Positions 7,515 through 14,021 of a stretch of 34,479 nucleotides of DNA are shown in pieces. Numbering within the stretch: the stretch's first letter is position 1; each line of letters begins with the position of its first letter. Under the pieces are notes generated by a model. That model was given only the letters and a program-made list of their open reading frames with translations, was not told the DNA's origin and searched no databases. A program made the position numbers and the translations under genes. Source of the DNA: Anaerolineales bacterium (GTDB lineage Bacteria > Chloroflexota > Anaerolineae > Anaerolineales > UBA11858); contig JADHTJ010000035.1 of the NCBI GenBank assembly GCA_016785015.1, positions 1 through 34,479 of the forward strand. The letters run 5' to 3'.

Positions 7515-7657
7515 TTCTACACTTACGTTGGACAGAAAAATCGTTTTCTACGGTTACACTGGATTGAGTATATCCAGTCTGCCCTTTCAAGGTGACTTAT
7601 CCTTATTTTTCTCCCCTAAAACCGCTTTTCTATTCTACAGTTACATTGGAACTGACA
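7515..7657. repeat. Transposon right end (tnsA side) with three TnsB-type sites
   Basis: Read from the tip inward on the minus strand, the end starts TGTCAGT, followed by site R3 TCCAATGTAACTGTAGAA (7633-7650), R2 TCCAGTGTAACCGTAGAA (7546-7563) and R1 TCCAACGTAAGTGTAGAA (7515-7532). R1 and R2 are 31 bases apart; R2 and R3 are 87 apart. The tip-to-site distance is 7 bases, as at the left end. R1 and R2 sit in the tnsA leader, so TnsB binding could also repress the operon, a known theme in Mu/Tn7-type elements. Confidence 0.85.
7559..7577 (-). promoter_or_regulatory. Candidate tns operon promoter/operator dyad
   Basis: CTGGAT (7559-7564) and ATCCAG (7572-7577) form a perfect 6-bp dyad with a 7-base spacer. 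On the minus strand the spacer region contains TATACT (7572-7567), a good -10 box; the -35 region 17 bases upstream is weak, as expected of a controlled promoter. The predicted start would fall in site R2. The dyad could bind a regulator, possibly the XRE-like domain of TniQ; this is inference. Confidence 0.35.
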
Positions 7658-7671
7658 GAAGGATGTGAGCG

Positions 7672-8601
7672 ATGGCCTTCAAAGCTTTCATCTGTGAAGT
7701 GAGTGGCGATTTCGTCGCTCCCGAAGCCTGCCTGGCATGCGCTCGAAACGGAGCACTGCCGGGATGCCAAATGACTTCTCCAGTGATCCAGGGCATCCTT
7801 ACCAATATGCGCCCTGATGATCCTGAAGCACTGGTTGCAGCCGGGTATGGTGCATTGACGGTTACGACACTGTTGAGTTGTCCCCGCAAGTGGCGGCTCA
7901 AGATCGAGTGTGACTATGCTGAGAAGCCGTCCAGTTTGTGGTGGGCTTTTCGGGGTCAGCTGGTGCATGAGATGGTCGCAGCAGTTTCCCAACTCGATCA
8001 ACAAGTCATCGTGGAAAGGCGCTTCTCCATGCTCGTGGAGGCCGCCAACCTGCCTGCAGATGTGAACGAGATTGTTCCCGCATCCGAGGGCATGGTGGAG
8101 ATCACCGGACAGCCTGACCAGGTCTACCTGGATCGAGCTCTGTTGGTCGATTACAAGACCACCAAGCGAGTGCCCCAGCCCTGGAAAACCTACACCTGTC
8201 CTAATTCGGGTGAAGTGTTACGCCAGGGTCAGTGGCGTCCTCGTTATGGCACCGTTTTTGAGTGTGGTTGCGGCAAGCCTCATAAGTCGAAGGAGATTGA
8301 GACGGTCAGTCCACCAAGGGCATACGCCGGTCATATTCTCCAAATCAGCACCTATGCTGCACTGCTGCGCGAGAACGGCATCTCGATCGAGGCTGCAGAA
8401 GTAGTCTACCTGGATATGGAGAAGATCTTGAGAGTGTCCATCGAATTGATGGGCCACGAGGAAGTCTTAGATCTGCTCCGGGATCGACTACCTGGTTTCG
8501 TCCAGTGTGATCTTCCAAAGCCACTGGCACCCATTCGAGGAAAGCAACCCTGGGAATGCCGCTACTGTGTAGTTGCGAAAATTAAAGAGCTTTATACGTA
8601 A
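7672..8601 (+). CDS. Cas4/RecB-like PD-(D/E)XK nuclease
   Basis: A 309-residue protein with the RecB-type nuclease motifs: RGQLVHEM with H99, GQPD with D149, DYK (D160, K162), and QISTY (Q224-Y228). TLLSCPRKW with C70 and CRYC (C296, C299) correspond to the iron-sulfur cysteines of Cas4 and AddB, but the usual last cysteine after CxxC is missing; the protein stops 10 residues later. Extra cysteine pairs occur at 20/23 and 198/200. It should cut or resect DNA; the substrate is unknown. GAAGGA 8 bases before the ATG sits immediately outside the transposon tip. Without the insertion it would follow radC by 14 bases, so it probably belonged to that operon and may have lost its promoter. No cas1, cas2 or CRISPR array is nearby, so a role in adaptation is not supported. 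Confidence 0.8.
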   Translation: MAFKAFICEVSGDFVAPEACLACARNGALPGCQMTSPVIQGILTNMRPDDPEALVAAGYGALTVTTLLSCPRKWRLKIECDYAEKPSSLWWAFRGQLVHEMVAAVSQLDQQVIVERRFSMLVEAANLPADVNEIVPASEGMVEITGQPDQVYLDRALLVDYKTTKRVPQPWKTYTCPNSGEVLRQGQWRPRYGTVFECGCGKPHKSKEIETVSPPRAYAGHILQISTYAALLRENGISIEAAEVVYLDMEKILRVSIELMGHEEVLDLLRDRLPGFVQCDLPKPLAPIRGKQPWECRYCVVAKIKELYT

Positions 8602-8636
8602 AAGACCCAATCTCGATGAGATTGGGTCTTTTTTTT
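8601..8636 (+). terminator. Strong rho-independent terminator
   Basis: AAAGACCCAATCTC (8601-8614) pairs perfectly with GAGATTGGGTCTTT (8618-8631) around a 3-base loop, followed by a T tract to 8636. It overlaps the last base of the nuclease stop codon. The A tract on the other side means it can also stop trxA transcription coming from the right. Confidence 0.92.
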
Positions 8637-8646
8637 GGCAATCGAG

Positions 8647-8970
8647 CTAAAAGTGAGATTCTAATTTCTTTACAATTTGTTTCTTCGGTCGAAAACCTGT
8701 CAGGCGCTCTTTAATCTCTCCACCTTGAAAGAGGGCAAGAGTTGGTACACCCATCACGTGATACTGCATGGCAATATCTTGGTTATCATCTACATCTAGT
8801 TTAACAACCTTCACTTGTCCAGCCCACTCATCGGCTAACTCTTGGACGATGGGCTCTAACATTTTGCATGGTCCGCACCAAACCGCAGTGAAATCTACTA
8901 ACACCGGCAAAGGGGAATCTAGTACTTCTTCCTGAAAACTATCATCAGTTATATAAAGCAATTCGGTCAT
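8647..8970 (-). CDS. trxA: Thioredoxin
   Basis: A 107-residue cytoplasmic thioredoxin of normal length. The redox motif WCGPC is at residues 31-35 and the conserved cis-proline is in GVPTL (P76). It reduces protein disulfides using electrons from thioredoxin reductase (not in this window). The ATG at 8970 has AGGAG upstream. The gene is transcribed alone toward the shared terminator at 8601-8636. It marks the first ordinary chromosomal gene after the accessory block. Confidence 0.97.
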   Translation of the reverse strand: MTELLYITDDSFQEEVLDSPLPVLVDFTAVWCGPCKMLEPIVQELADEWAGQVKVVKLDVDDNQDIAMQYHVMGVPTLALFQGGEIKERLTGFRPKKQIVKKLESHF

Positions 8971-9020
8971 TATTTTTGCACTCCTAGAAATGTCAAGCTG
9001 ATCACCACCAACGGGATCAG

Positions 9021-9049
9021 ATGGTACTTAGCACGGGTGGAAAAGTCAA
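9021..9049 (-). promoter_or_regulatory. Putative sigma-70-type promoter of trxA
   Basis: On the minus strand TTGACT (9049-9044) and TACCAT (9026-9021) are separated by 17 bases, about 50 bases before the trxA start. A CTGATC/GATCAG inverted repeat (8997-9019) lies in the leader between promoter and gene and could be an operator or an mRNA hairpin. Confidence 0.5.
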
Positions 9050-9098
9050 GGTATTTGTTGACGTTGCATTACCTGCGTGATAGAATTTAGCCCATTAT

Positions 9099-9170
9099 GG
9101 GCGCGTAGCTCAATGGTAGAGCAGTGGCCTTTTAAGCCATTGGTTGCGGGTTCGAGTCCCTCCGCGCTCA
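9099..9170 (+). tRNA. tRNA-Lys (anticodon TTT)
   Basis: The cloverleaf folds from sequence: acceptor GGGCGCG with CGCGCTC, D arm GCTC/GAGC, anticodon stem GTGGC/GCCAT with loop CTTTTAA (anticodon TTT), and T loop TTCGAGT. The T stem has one C-T mismatch. The discriminator is A and CCA is not encoded. A terminator follows at 9177. Confidence 0.95.
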
Positions 9171-9176
9171 CTTTCC

Positions 9177-9203
9177 AAAACCGCCGTAAAGGCGGTTTTT
9201 CAT
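9177..9203 (+). terminator. Terminator after tRNA-Lys
   Basis: AAAACCGCC (9177-9185) pairs with GGCGGTTTT (9191-9199) across a 5-base loop and ends in a T run. It lies 6 bases after the tRNA. Confidence 0.85.
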
Positions 9204-9327
9204 TTCCTACTGTCCATGCTCTCAAAGAATTGACGCTGAACATCATCGAACTCTTACACAAAATCAGGGTGTTTTAAACCAAACGCGCAATGGCAAAAAT
9301 GCCAATGCGCAAAGAAATCTATCTATT

Positions 9328-9404
<77 letters not shown>

Positions 9405-9489
9405 TGAGCAAGCGGGATTATAGCAGATGCGATTCTCCTTGACAAGCAATCCCACTAAGCCCAGGTCAAACACTGTTTTGAATATTTAA

Positions 9490-10119
9490 CTATTTATCAC
9501 AAGTCAAATCAAAGGGCACACTAATATATAATCGTGTATATCCAGACAACAGTTCATCGCAAGCGACGTAGCTATACACAAATTCATCCCTAGCATCCTC
9601 GATCGTTACCCACTTAATTTCTAAAGGCTCAAATTTCAAGAAATGATCTTCGTCTAGGGTTCTGATATAAACTTCTAGATGTTCTAAGGTTCTATTGCGG
9701 ACTTGGATTGTTGCGGGACGTATATAATCTGAAGAATCATAATGATTATTTGCCTGTCCAATGTGTCCTGCAGTAGCACCACAAATGGGCACATGCATGG
9801 CTTTATGGGTAGTGAAGTCAAATGTCCCTACCTCATATAAATTACAGGAATTCATAGTAAAGGCGTACCAACCATTCTTTATGATAAATGTACCTTCAGA
9901 ATCTGGTGGTACATTTATGTCATATTCGGTTGGCCCATAAAGCCAAAGAGTAAAATCAAATTGACTTTCATTAATAACTTCGAAAACAATCTCATGGGGC
10001 CGGTCACTATTGGCGTGATCATCTTCGTCATCCTGGGCTAGCACTATTCCAGTAGGGAATATCAGGGCAAAAATAAACACAAGTATGACAATGCGGAGAA
10101 GGGGCGATCGATTTTTCAT
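9490..10119 (-). CDS. Secreted protein of unknown function
   Basis: A 209-residue protein not recognised. The N-terminus has basic residues, then a hydrophobic stretch (about 8-26, IVILVFIFALIFPTGIVLA) ending AQDD, a typical Sec signal peptide with cleavage likely after VLA. The mature part starts with a run of acidic residues and is rich in aromatic residues and beta-strand-like segments, with several cysteines (including NSCNLY, VPICGAT, VACDE, LTCDK) that could form disulfides outside the membrane. The start at 10119 is preferred to 10176 because AAGGAG lies 7 bases upstream. It is a single gene, divergent from the kinase at 10320. Confidence 0.7.
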   Translation of the reverse strand: MKNRSPLLRIVILVFIFALIFPTGIVLAQDDEDDHANSDRPHEIVFEVINESQFDFTLWLYGPTEYDINVPPDSEGTFIIKNGWYAFTMNSCNLYEVGTFDFTTHKAMHVPICGATAGHIGQANNHYDSSDYIRPATIQVRNRTLEHLEVYIRTLDEDHFLKFEPLEIKWVTIEDARDEFVYSYVACDELLSGYTRLYISVPFDLTCDK

Positions 10120-10319
10120 GGCAATCTCTCCTTTTGAGAAATCCCTTTGCGGACATCTAAATAAAATTGATAACAAATGTCGATATTAATTATACCTTAA
10201 TGCAAGAATTGTACCTGATTCCGCGTTTGCATTTATGTAAGGAAAAGCCAGAGAAATCTCATCTTCCATATGGTATAAACTCCCAAGTTCAAATTAGCTA
10301 CCAGGAGAAAGATGCTATT

Positions 10320-11228
10320 ATGCAAACAGTTGTCTTTGGCAATGTGACCTTAGATGTTATTTGTTATCCGGTAAATGATGTCCCTCGAAAGGAATCCATT
10401 TCTTTCGAAAAGGCCATTGTTTCACCAGGCGGATGTGCCTCAAATGTTGCCATTGGACTGGCAACGCTCGGAATTCCTGCAGGTTTAGTCGCCCAAACTG
10501 GAGATGACGACCCTGCTGAACTACTGTTTCAGCATTGGGATAGGGTTGGGGTGGACACACGTTTCGTCCAGCGCACCGCAGACGCCCCTACAGCTGTCAG
10601 TGTCGGATTAGTTGATAGCGAGTACCAGCCACGCTTCGTTCACACGCCAGGAGCAAATGGCAGTTTAAGCGCTGATGCGCTCGATATCCCTATGCTGAAA
10701 TCTACAGGCGTACGCTTCTTGCATGTAGCAGGATTCTTTGTGCTTCCCACGCTTTTTGATGGAATGTTATCTCAGAAACTCTCTGAGGCGAAAAACTTAG
10801 GCTTGCAAACTTCCCTGGATGTGGTTTTCAATGTGCGCATGGATGATCCGACGTTGCGCACATATCTTTGGGAAGCTATGCCCTATATCGATAATTTCTT
10901 ATGCAATGAATATGAAGCATTTCGAATGACGGGAATTGTTATCCCCGAGCAGGCAGCACGCGCTTTGAAGGATCGCGGCGCTGCAAACGTGATTGTCAAA
11001 CTCGGTGAAAAGGGCTGCTATGTTCTAGGTGATACATTTACCGGACTTATTGCCGCCCCCAAAGCAGACGTCGTAGATACTACCGGAGCTGGCGATGCAT
11101 TTGCAGCCGGCTTCATCGCCGCCCTTTGCCGAACCTCTAGCCTTCAAGAAGCGCTTAATGCTGGAAACCAGGCAGGCGCGCACATTGTTAGGAAGCTAGG
11201 AGCGATCCAAGCTTGGCTGGATAAATAG
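10320..11228 (+). CDS. PfkB family carbohydrate kinase
   Basis: A 302-residue kinase of the ribokinase/PfkB family, normal length. The N-terminal signature is GGCASNVAIGLATLG, and the C-terminal PfkB signature DTTGAGDAFAAGFIAAL contains the catalytic aspartate (GAGD). It transfers phosphate from ATP to a sugar or nucleoside; the substrate cannot be told from sequence alone. The ATG at 10320 begins the conserved fold; the 51 residues upstream in the same frame look non-coding. GGAG lies 12 bases before this ATG, which is longer than usual. The gene converges with the rhomboid gene, with 11 bases between their stops. Confidence 0.88.
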   Translation: MQTVVFGNVTLDVICYPVNDVPRKESISFEKAIVSPGGCASNVAIGLATLGIPAGLVAQTGDDDPAELLFQHWDRVGVDTRFVQRTADAPTAVSVGLVDSEYQPRFVHTPGANGSLSADALDIPMLKSTGVRFLHVAGFFVLPTLFDGMLSQKLSEAKNLGLQTSLDVVFNVRMDDPTLRTYLWEAMPYIDNFLCNEYEAFRMTGIVIPEQAARALKDRGAANVIVKLGEKGCYVLGDTFTGLIAAPKADVVDTTGAGDAFAAGFIAALCRTSSLQEALNAGNQAGAHIVRKLGAIQAWLDK

Positions 11229-11239
11229 TGTAAAAAAAA

Positions 11240-11914
11240 TTACCATTGAATTAGATAGGAAGGCTCTTCCGGTTTGGCGAATAGCTTTGCCAATACCACT
11301 CCCGTCACAAAACCACCAATATGTGCCCAGAAGGCCACACCGCCCACATCAGGACCACCTATTGAGATCACCCCAGAGAAGAATTGCAGCACAAACCACA
11401 ACCCCAACACCAATGCTGCGGGAAGCATTGTCAAACGAATGAAGAATCCTAAGGGAACCAAAGTCAGCACTCGACTCTGGGGGTAGAGCACTAAATAAGC
11501 GCCCAAAACCGCGGCGATCGCGCCACTGGCCCCCACTGTTGGGATCTGTGAAGCTGGATTGGTGAAGATATGTGCCAGGGATGCCACAATCCCACCAATT
11601 AGATAGAAAATGATAAAGCGCCCGCGTCCCATGCGATCTTCGACATTGTCACCGAAAATCCAAAGATAGAGCATATTGCCACCGATATGTGCCAACCCGG
11701 CGTGCATGAACATACTTGTAAAAATATCGCTGATATCGCCCAGGCTTAGGCTGCTGGTAAATTGAAAAGGGATCAGAGCGAATTCGTAAACCAAGGATTG
11801 TTCTTGAGCGCCTAATATGCTCTGAAAAAGATACACCAGCACATTGGCTGCAATCAACACATAATTGATAATTGGAACTCGTCGAGTTGGGATTTCATCA
11901 CGAAGCGGGATCAT
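11240..11914 (-). CDS. Rhomboid family intramembrane serine protease
   Basis: A 224-residue membrane protein with six or more hydrophobic helices. The catalytic serine is S130 in TVGASGAI (GxSG) and the catalytic histidine is H198 in FWAHIGGF. The conserved loop HAGLAHIGGNMLYLWIFGDNVED has H71, H76 and N80. Rhomboids cut transmembrane substrates within the membrane; substrates here are unknown. The start at 11914 follows AAAGGAAAG. It ends near the convergent kinase and is followed upstream by the yhhQ-type gene, 30 bases away in the same direction, so the two may be co-transcribed. A second rhomboid occurs at 23979. Confidence 0.93.
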   Translation of the reverse strand: MIPLRDEIPTRRVPIINYVLIAANVLVYLFQSILGAQEQSLVYEFALIPFQFTSSLSLGDISDIFTSMFMHAGLAHIGGNMLYLWIFGDNVEDRMGRGRFIIFYLIGGIVASLAHIFTNPASQIPTVGASGAIAAVLGAYLVLYPQSRVLTLVPLGFFIRLTMLPAALVLGLWFVLQFFSGVISIGGPDVGGVAFWAHIGGFVTGVVLAKLFAKPEEPSYLIQW

Positions 11915-11944
11915 TTTTTCTTTCCTTTACATTCCATATTCTGA

Positions 11945-12553
11945 CTACGCTTTGGGGCTTTCCTTTACCAAATAGATCCCCGGCAAACTGATCAGGGTGG
12001 TCAGTCCTTTGATGATTACATTGCTGATAAAAATAGACCAAACCACCGCATTAGGCAGAACCCCGCCAAAAGCCAGCCAGCTAAAAAGCACGCTGTCCAC
12101 TGGTATGCTAAACGCATTACTCACTAACACCCTCGCCCACTGATACCTGTGCGTTACTTTCTCCACCCACAGGCGATAGCCTTCGGTATCGACCAGTTCT
12201 GCAATCACTTCGGCGACAATCGAGGCAAAAACGATTCGCCACACTGGGGAGAGAACTTGCCCAAAGGCTTCTTGAGGGCCTACGGCAATGTCTGGGGGCA
12301 AGATAGATGTCAACCAGAACAGACCAGCCATGAGCAAATTCAAAACTGCGGCGGCAACAATTAATGTACGAGATGCCTTGATCCCTGCGGTCTTATGCAC
12401 CAAATCCCGCAAAGTGAAAGTAAATGGGTAAACAAACGTTCCCGCGTCAATAGAGAATCCAGCGATCATCACAATACGCAAGCTGGCGATATCCGCCATC
12501 ATCTGAAATGCGACGTAGGCTGCTGAGACAATGGTTGCTGCTACCATAGGCAA
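11945..12553 (-). CDS. yhhQ: YhhQ/VUT family queuosine precursor transporter
   Basis: A 202-residue integral membrane protein with about six hydrophobic segments. The family signature region is seen as FSIDAGTFVYPFTFTLRDLV, with further conserved stretches around SIPVDSVLFSWLAFGG. Characterised YhhQ members import preQ0/preQ1 precursors of the tRNA modification queuosine. No queuosine biosynthesis gene is in the window and no preQ1 riboswitch was recognised in the 100 bases upstream. The annotated ATG at 12553 gives a short N-terminus; an AAGGA lies upstream. Confidence 0.85.
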   Translation of the reverse strand: MPMVAATIVSAAYVAFQMMADIASLRIVMIAGFSIDAGTFVYPFTFTLRDLVHKTAGIKASRTLIVAAAVLNLLMAGLFWLTSILPPDIAVGPQEAFGQVLSPVWRIVFASIVAEVIAELVDTEGYRLWVEKVTHRYQWARVLVSNAFSIPVDSVLFSWLAFGGVLPNAVVWSIFISNVIIKGLTTLISLPGIYLVKESPKA

Positions 12554-12651
12554 ATCCTTATCTAATCAAAAAGTCGGCCAAGTTTATCATAATCTCTGAA
12601 TGCTTCAATAACAATGCCCCCAGAAAATAAATTACAGAGCTTCCAAATTAT

Positions 12652-13596
12652 TTAGGGATGTGCGAAGATCAATCGCCAGCCGCCCCAATAACGCTCTCCC
12701 TGATCATCGGAACACTCCGGCACAAACAAATCTACTGGCTCGCCGCCCTCGCCAATATTCAAGGTATAGCTGATCTCGGGGGTCATCGAATAATCCGCAT
12801 ACCCCCAACCCATCTCAGGCTTCAGTCCGGTAAAGAAGTGCTCTTCCTGACCATCCCAATGAATGATGATCTTCACGCCTGGGATCCCATCTCCAAGCGC
12901 GTTTTGCACCAATATCTGAATGAGAGAATCTTCTATTTCTTGATCACATACCAGAGCCTGCTCGCGCATCACAAAAGGTGGCGCTAGAGTTGGCGTTGGT
13001 GTACGCGTGGGCAGCGGTGTGAAGGTCAAAATAGGCGTGCGCGTGAGAGTAGGTGTTGGTGAGATGTTAGATGTGGATGTAGGCAAACCATCCTCGACTA
13101 CCTCTGGGGTGGTCGACTCGTTTGGGGATTCCACCGTCTCCGTAGTGGTCAGTTCGGTCTCTTCCGTCGCGTTGAGCTCGACAGTTGCGGTATCTTCGGG
13201 CAATGGGGTTTCCGAAGGAGCTGGCATCGATGTGGCTGTGCGCGGGGCTGGTTCAGGGACTTCCCCCAAAGCTGCCGATAACCTTGCTAACGCCAGGGCT
13301 GCCTCGTAGGAATAACCTTCAGCCAGATAATGCTGACTCTGCGCAGCAAGGATGCTAGCAGAGTCTTCTTCGTTCAAAAGTGACAGGCGGGCTTGAGCGC
13401 GTGTCATATCTTCAGTGACAGAATAGGCCGCGGCAATAGCGGCGCGGTAGGCATCTTTATAATCTGCTCGCAAGGCGTCAGGATGCGTATCGACATATTC
13501 CGCTGGGGAGAACACCCATGTATATAACAACCCCACGATGAAACCTATAATCACCCCCGTCAGCAGATACCAGGGCCCGCGACTCTCTCGGGTCAT
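12652..13596 (-). CDS. Membrane-anchored protein with Thr/Pro-rich linker
   Basis: A 314-residue protein with one N-terminal transmembrane helix (about 9-30, LLTGVIIGFIVGLLYTWVF), then a helical domain (about 31-110) similar to the next gene, including EYVDTHPDALRADYKDAYR. A long low-complexity Thr/Pro/Ser/Glu linker (about 115-205) follows, with repeats like PTPTLTRTPI. The C-terminal domain (about 210-314) begins VMREQALVCDQEIEDSLIQI and looks beta-rich. The topology suggests the bulk is outside the cytoplasm. The start overlaps the stop of the upstream paralogue as ATGA, so they are coupled. Function is unknown; Thr/Pro linkers of this type are common in cell-surface proteins of Anaerolineae. 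Confidence 0.75.
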   Translation of the reverse strand: MTRESRGPWYLLTGVIIGFIVGLLYTWVFSPAEYVDTHPDALRADYKDAYRAAIAAAYSVTEDMTRAQARLSLLNEEDSASILAAQSQHYLAEGYSYEAALALARLSAALGEVPEPAPRTATSMPAPSETPLPEDTATVELNATEETELTTTETVESPNESTTPEVVEDGLPTSTSNISPTPTLTRTPILTFTPLPTRTPTPTLAPPFVMREQALVCDQEIEDSLIQILVQNALGDGIPGVKIIIHWDGQEEHFFTGLKPEMGWGYADYSMTPEISYTLNIGEGGEPVDLFVPECSDDQGERYWGGWRLIFAHP

Positions 13597-13949
13597 GGTG
13601 TCTCTCCCTGTGAGCTATCTGCAATCATTTGGATGCCTTCCAAAAGCAATTCTAGTCTTGCTAGATCCGATTGGGAATAACCCACATCATTGGCAAATTC
13701 AAGCGCCTTCAAGACAATTTCAGCAGGATTTCCCTCTCCTAAGAAAGCTAATCGCCCTCCTGCCAGTGCCGGATCGCGTTCCATCTGGTAAGCCTCAGCC
13801 ACCATGAGCACATAATCTGCGCGATAATCCTGGCGCAGGCTATCGGGCGTGGTATCGACATAATCAACAGGATTTAGCACCCAGCCGTAAAACAGGCCGA
13901 GGCCAATACCGACGATAATAGCGATGACAAAACCGATCCAGCGTGACAT
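13593..13949 (-). CDS. Short membrane-anchored paralogue of the following gene
   Basis: A 118-residue protein with an N-terminal transmembrane helix (about 4-25) and one helical domain. Residues about 27-56 (NPVDYVDTTPDSLRQDYRAD) match the same region of the 314-residue protein encoded immediately downstream, including position relative to the membrane helix. It is thus a tandem duplicate lacking the linker and C-terminal domain. It is the first gene of the pair; its stop overlaps the next start by 4 bases. The two may form a heteromeric complex in the membrane (inference). Function is unknown. Confidence 0.75.
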   Translation of the reverse strand: MSRWIGFVIAIIVGIGLGLFYGWVLNPVDYVDTTPDSLRQDYRADYVLMVAEAYQMERDPALAGGRLAFLGEGNPAEIVLKALEFANDVGYSQSDLARLELLLEGIQMIADSSQGETP

Positions 13950-14021
13950 GAAAGTTAGAAGTTAGGTGATTGAATTTGGATAGTAGATTTATTGTGCCAT
14001 AGAGGCATTAATTGGACAAGT

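Larger units (their letters stand above)
1401..7657. mobile_element. Complete minimal Tn7-like transposon (tnsA-tnsB-tnsC-tniQ, no cargo)
   Basis: The element is defined by two opposed ends starting TGTC, each with its outermost 18-bp repeat 7 bases inside the tip. The terminal 33 bases match at 27 positions. Two repeats lie on the left (1408, 1436) and three on the right (7515, 7546, 7633), the multiple-TnsB-site layout of Tn7. Between them is one minus-strand operon of four transposition genes with overlapping stops and starts. No tnsE, cargo gene, CRISPR repeat or cas effector was found. Flanking pentamers are CTTAG (1396-1400) and GAAGG (7658-7662), so the 5-bp duplication expected for Tn7 is absent. 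All four genes are open full length, so the element may be functional, subject to the TnsA residue noted below. Confidence 0.9.

Noticed and set aside
7120-7668. 182-residue plus-strand frame over tnsA and the right end
   Set aside because: It is antisense to tnsA and runs through the end repeats, which cannot be both coding and repeat without constraint; it is a shadow.
1-8636. CRISPR array or CRISPR-guided transposon (CAST)
   Set aside because: The tns operon and Cas4-like gene invite this, but no direct repeats with spacers, no Cas12k-like gene and no Cascade genes were seen, and TniQ is of the long TnsD type.
9099-9170. tRNA-Lys as the attachment site of the accessory block
   Set aside because: No second copy of the tRNA 3' end was found on the left side of the block and no integrase gene is present in the window.
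12554-12651. preQ1 riboswitch upstream of the yhhQ-type gene
   Set aside because: No hairpin with the conserved A-rich tail pairing of preQ1-I was recognised in the leader.
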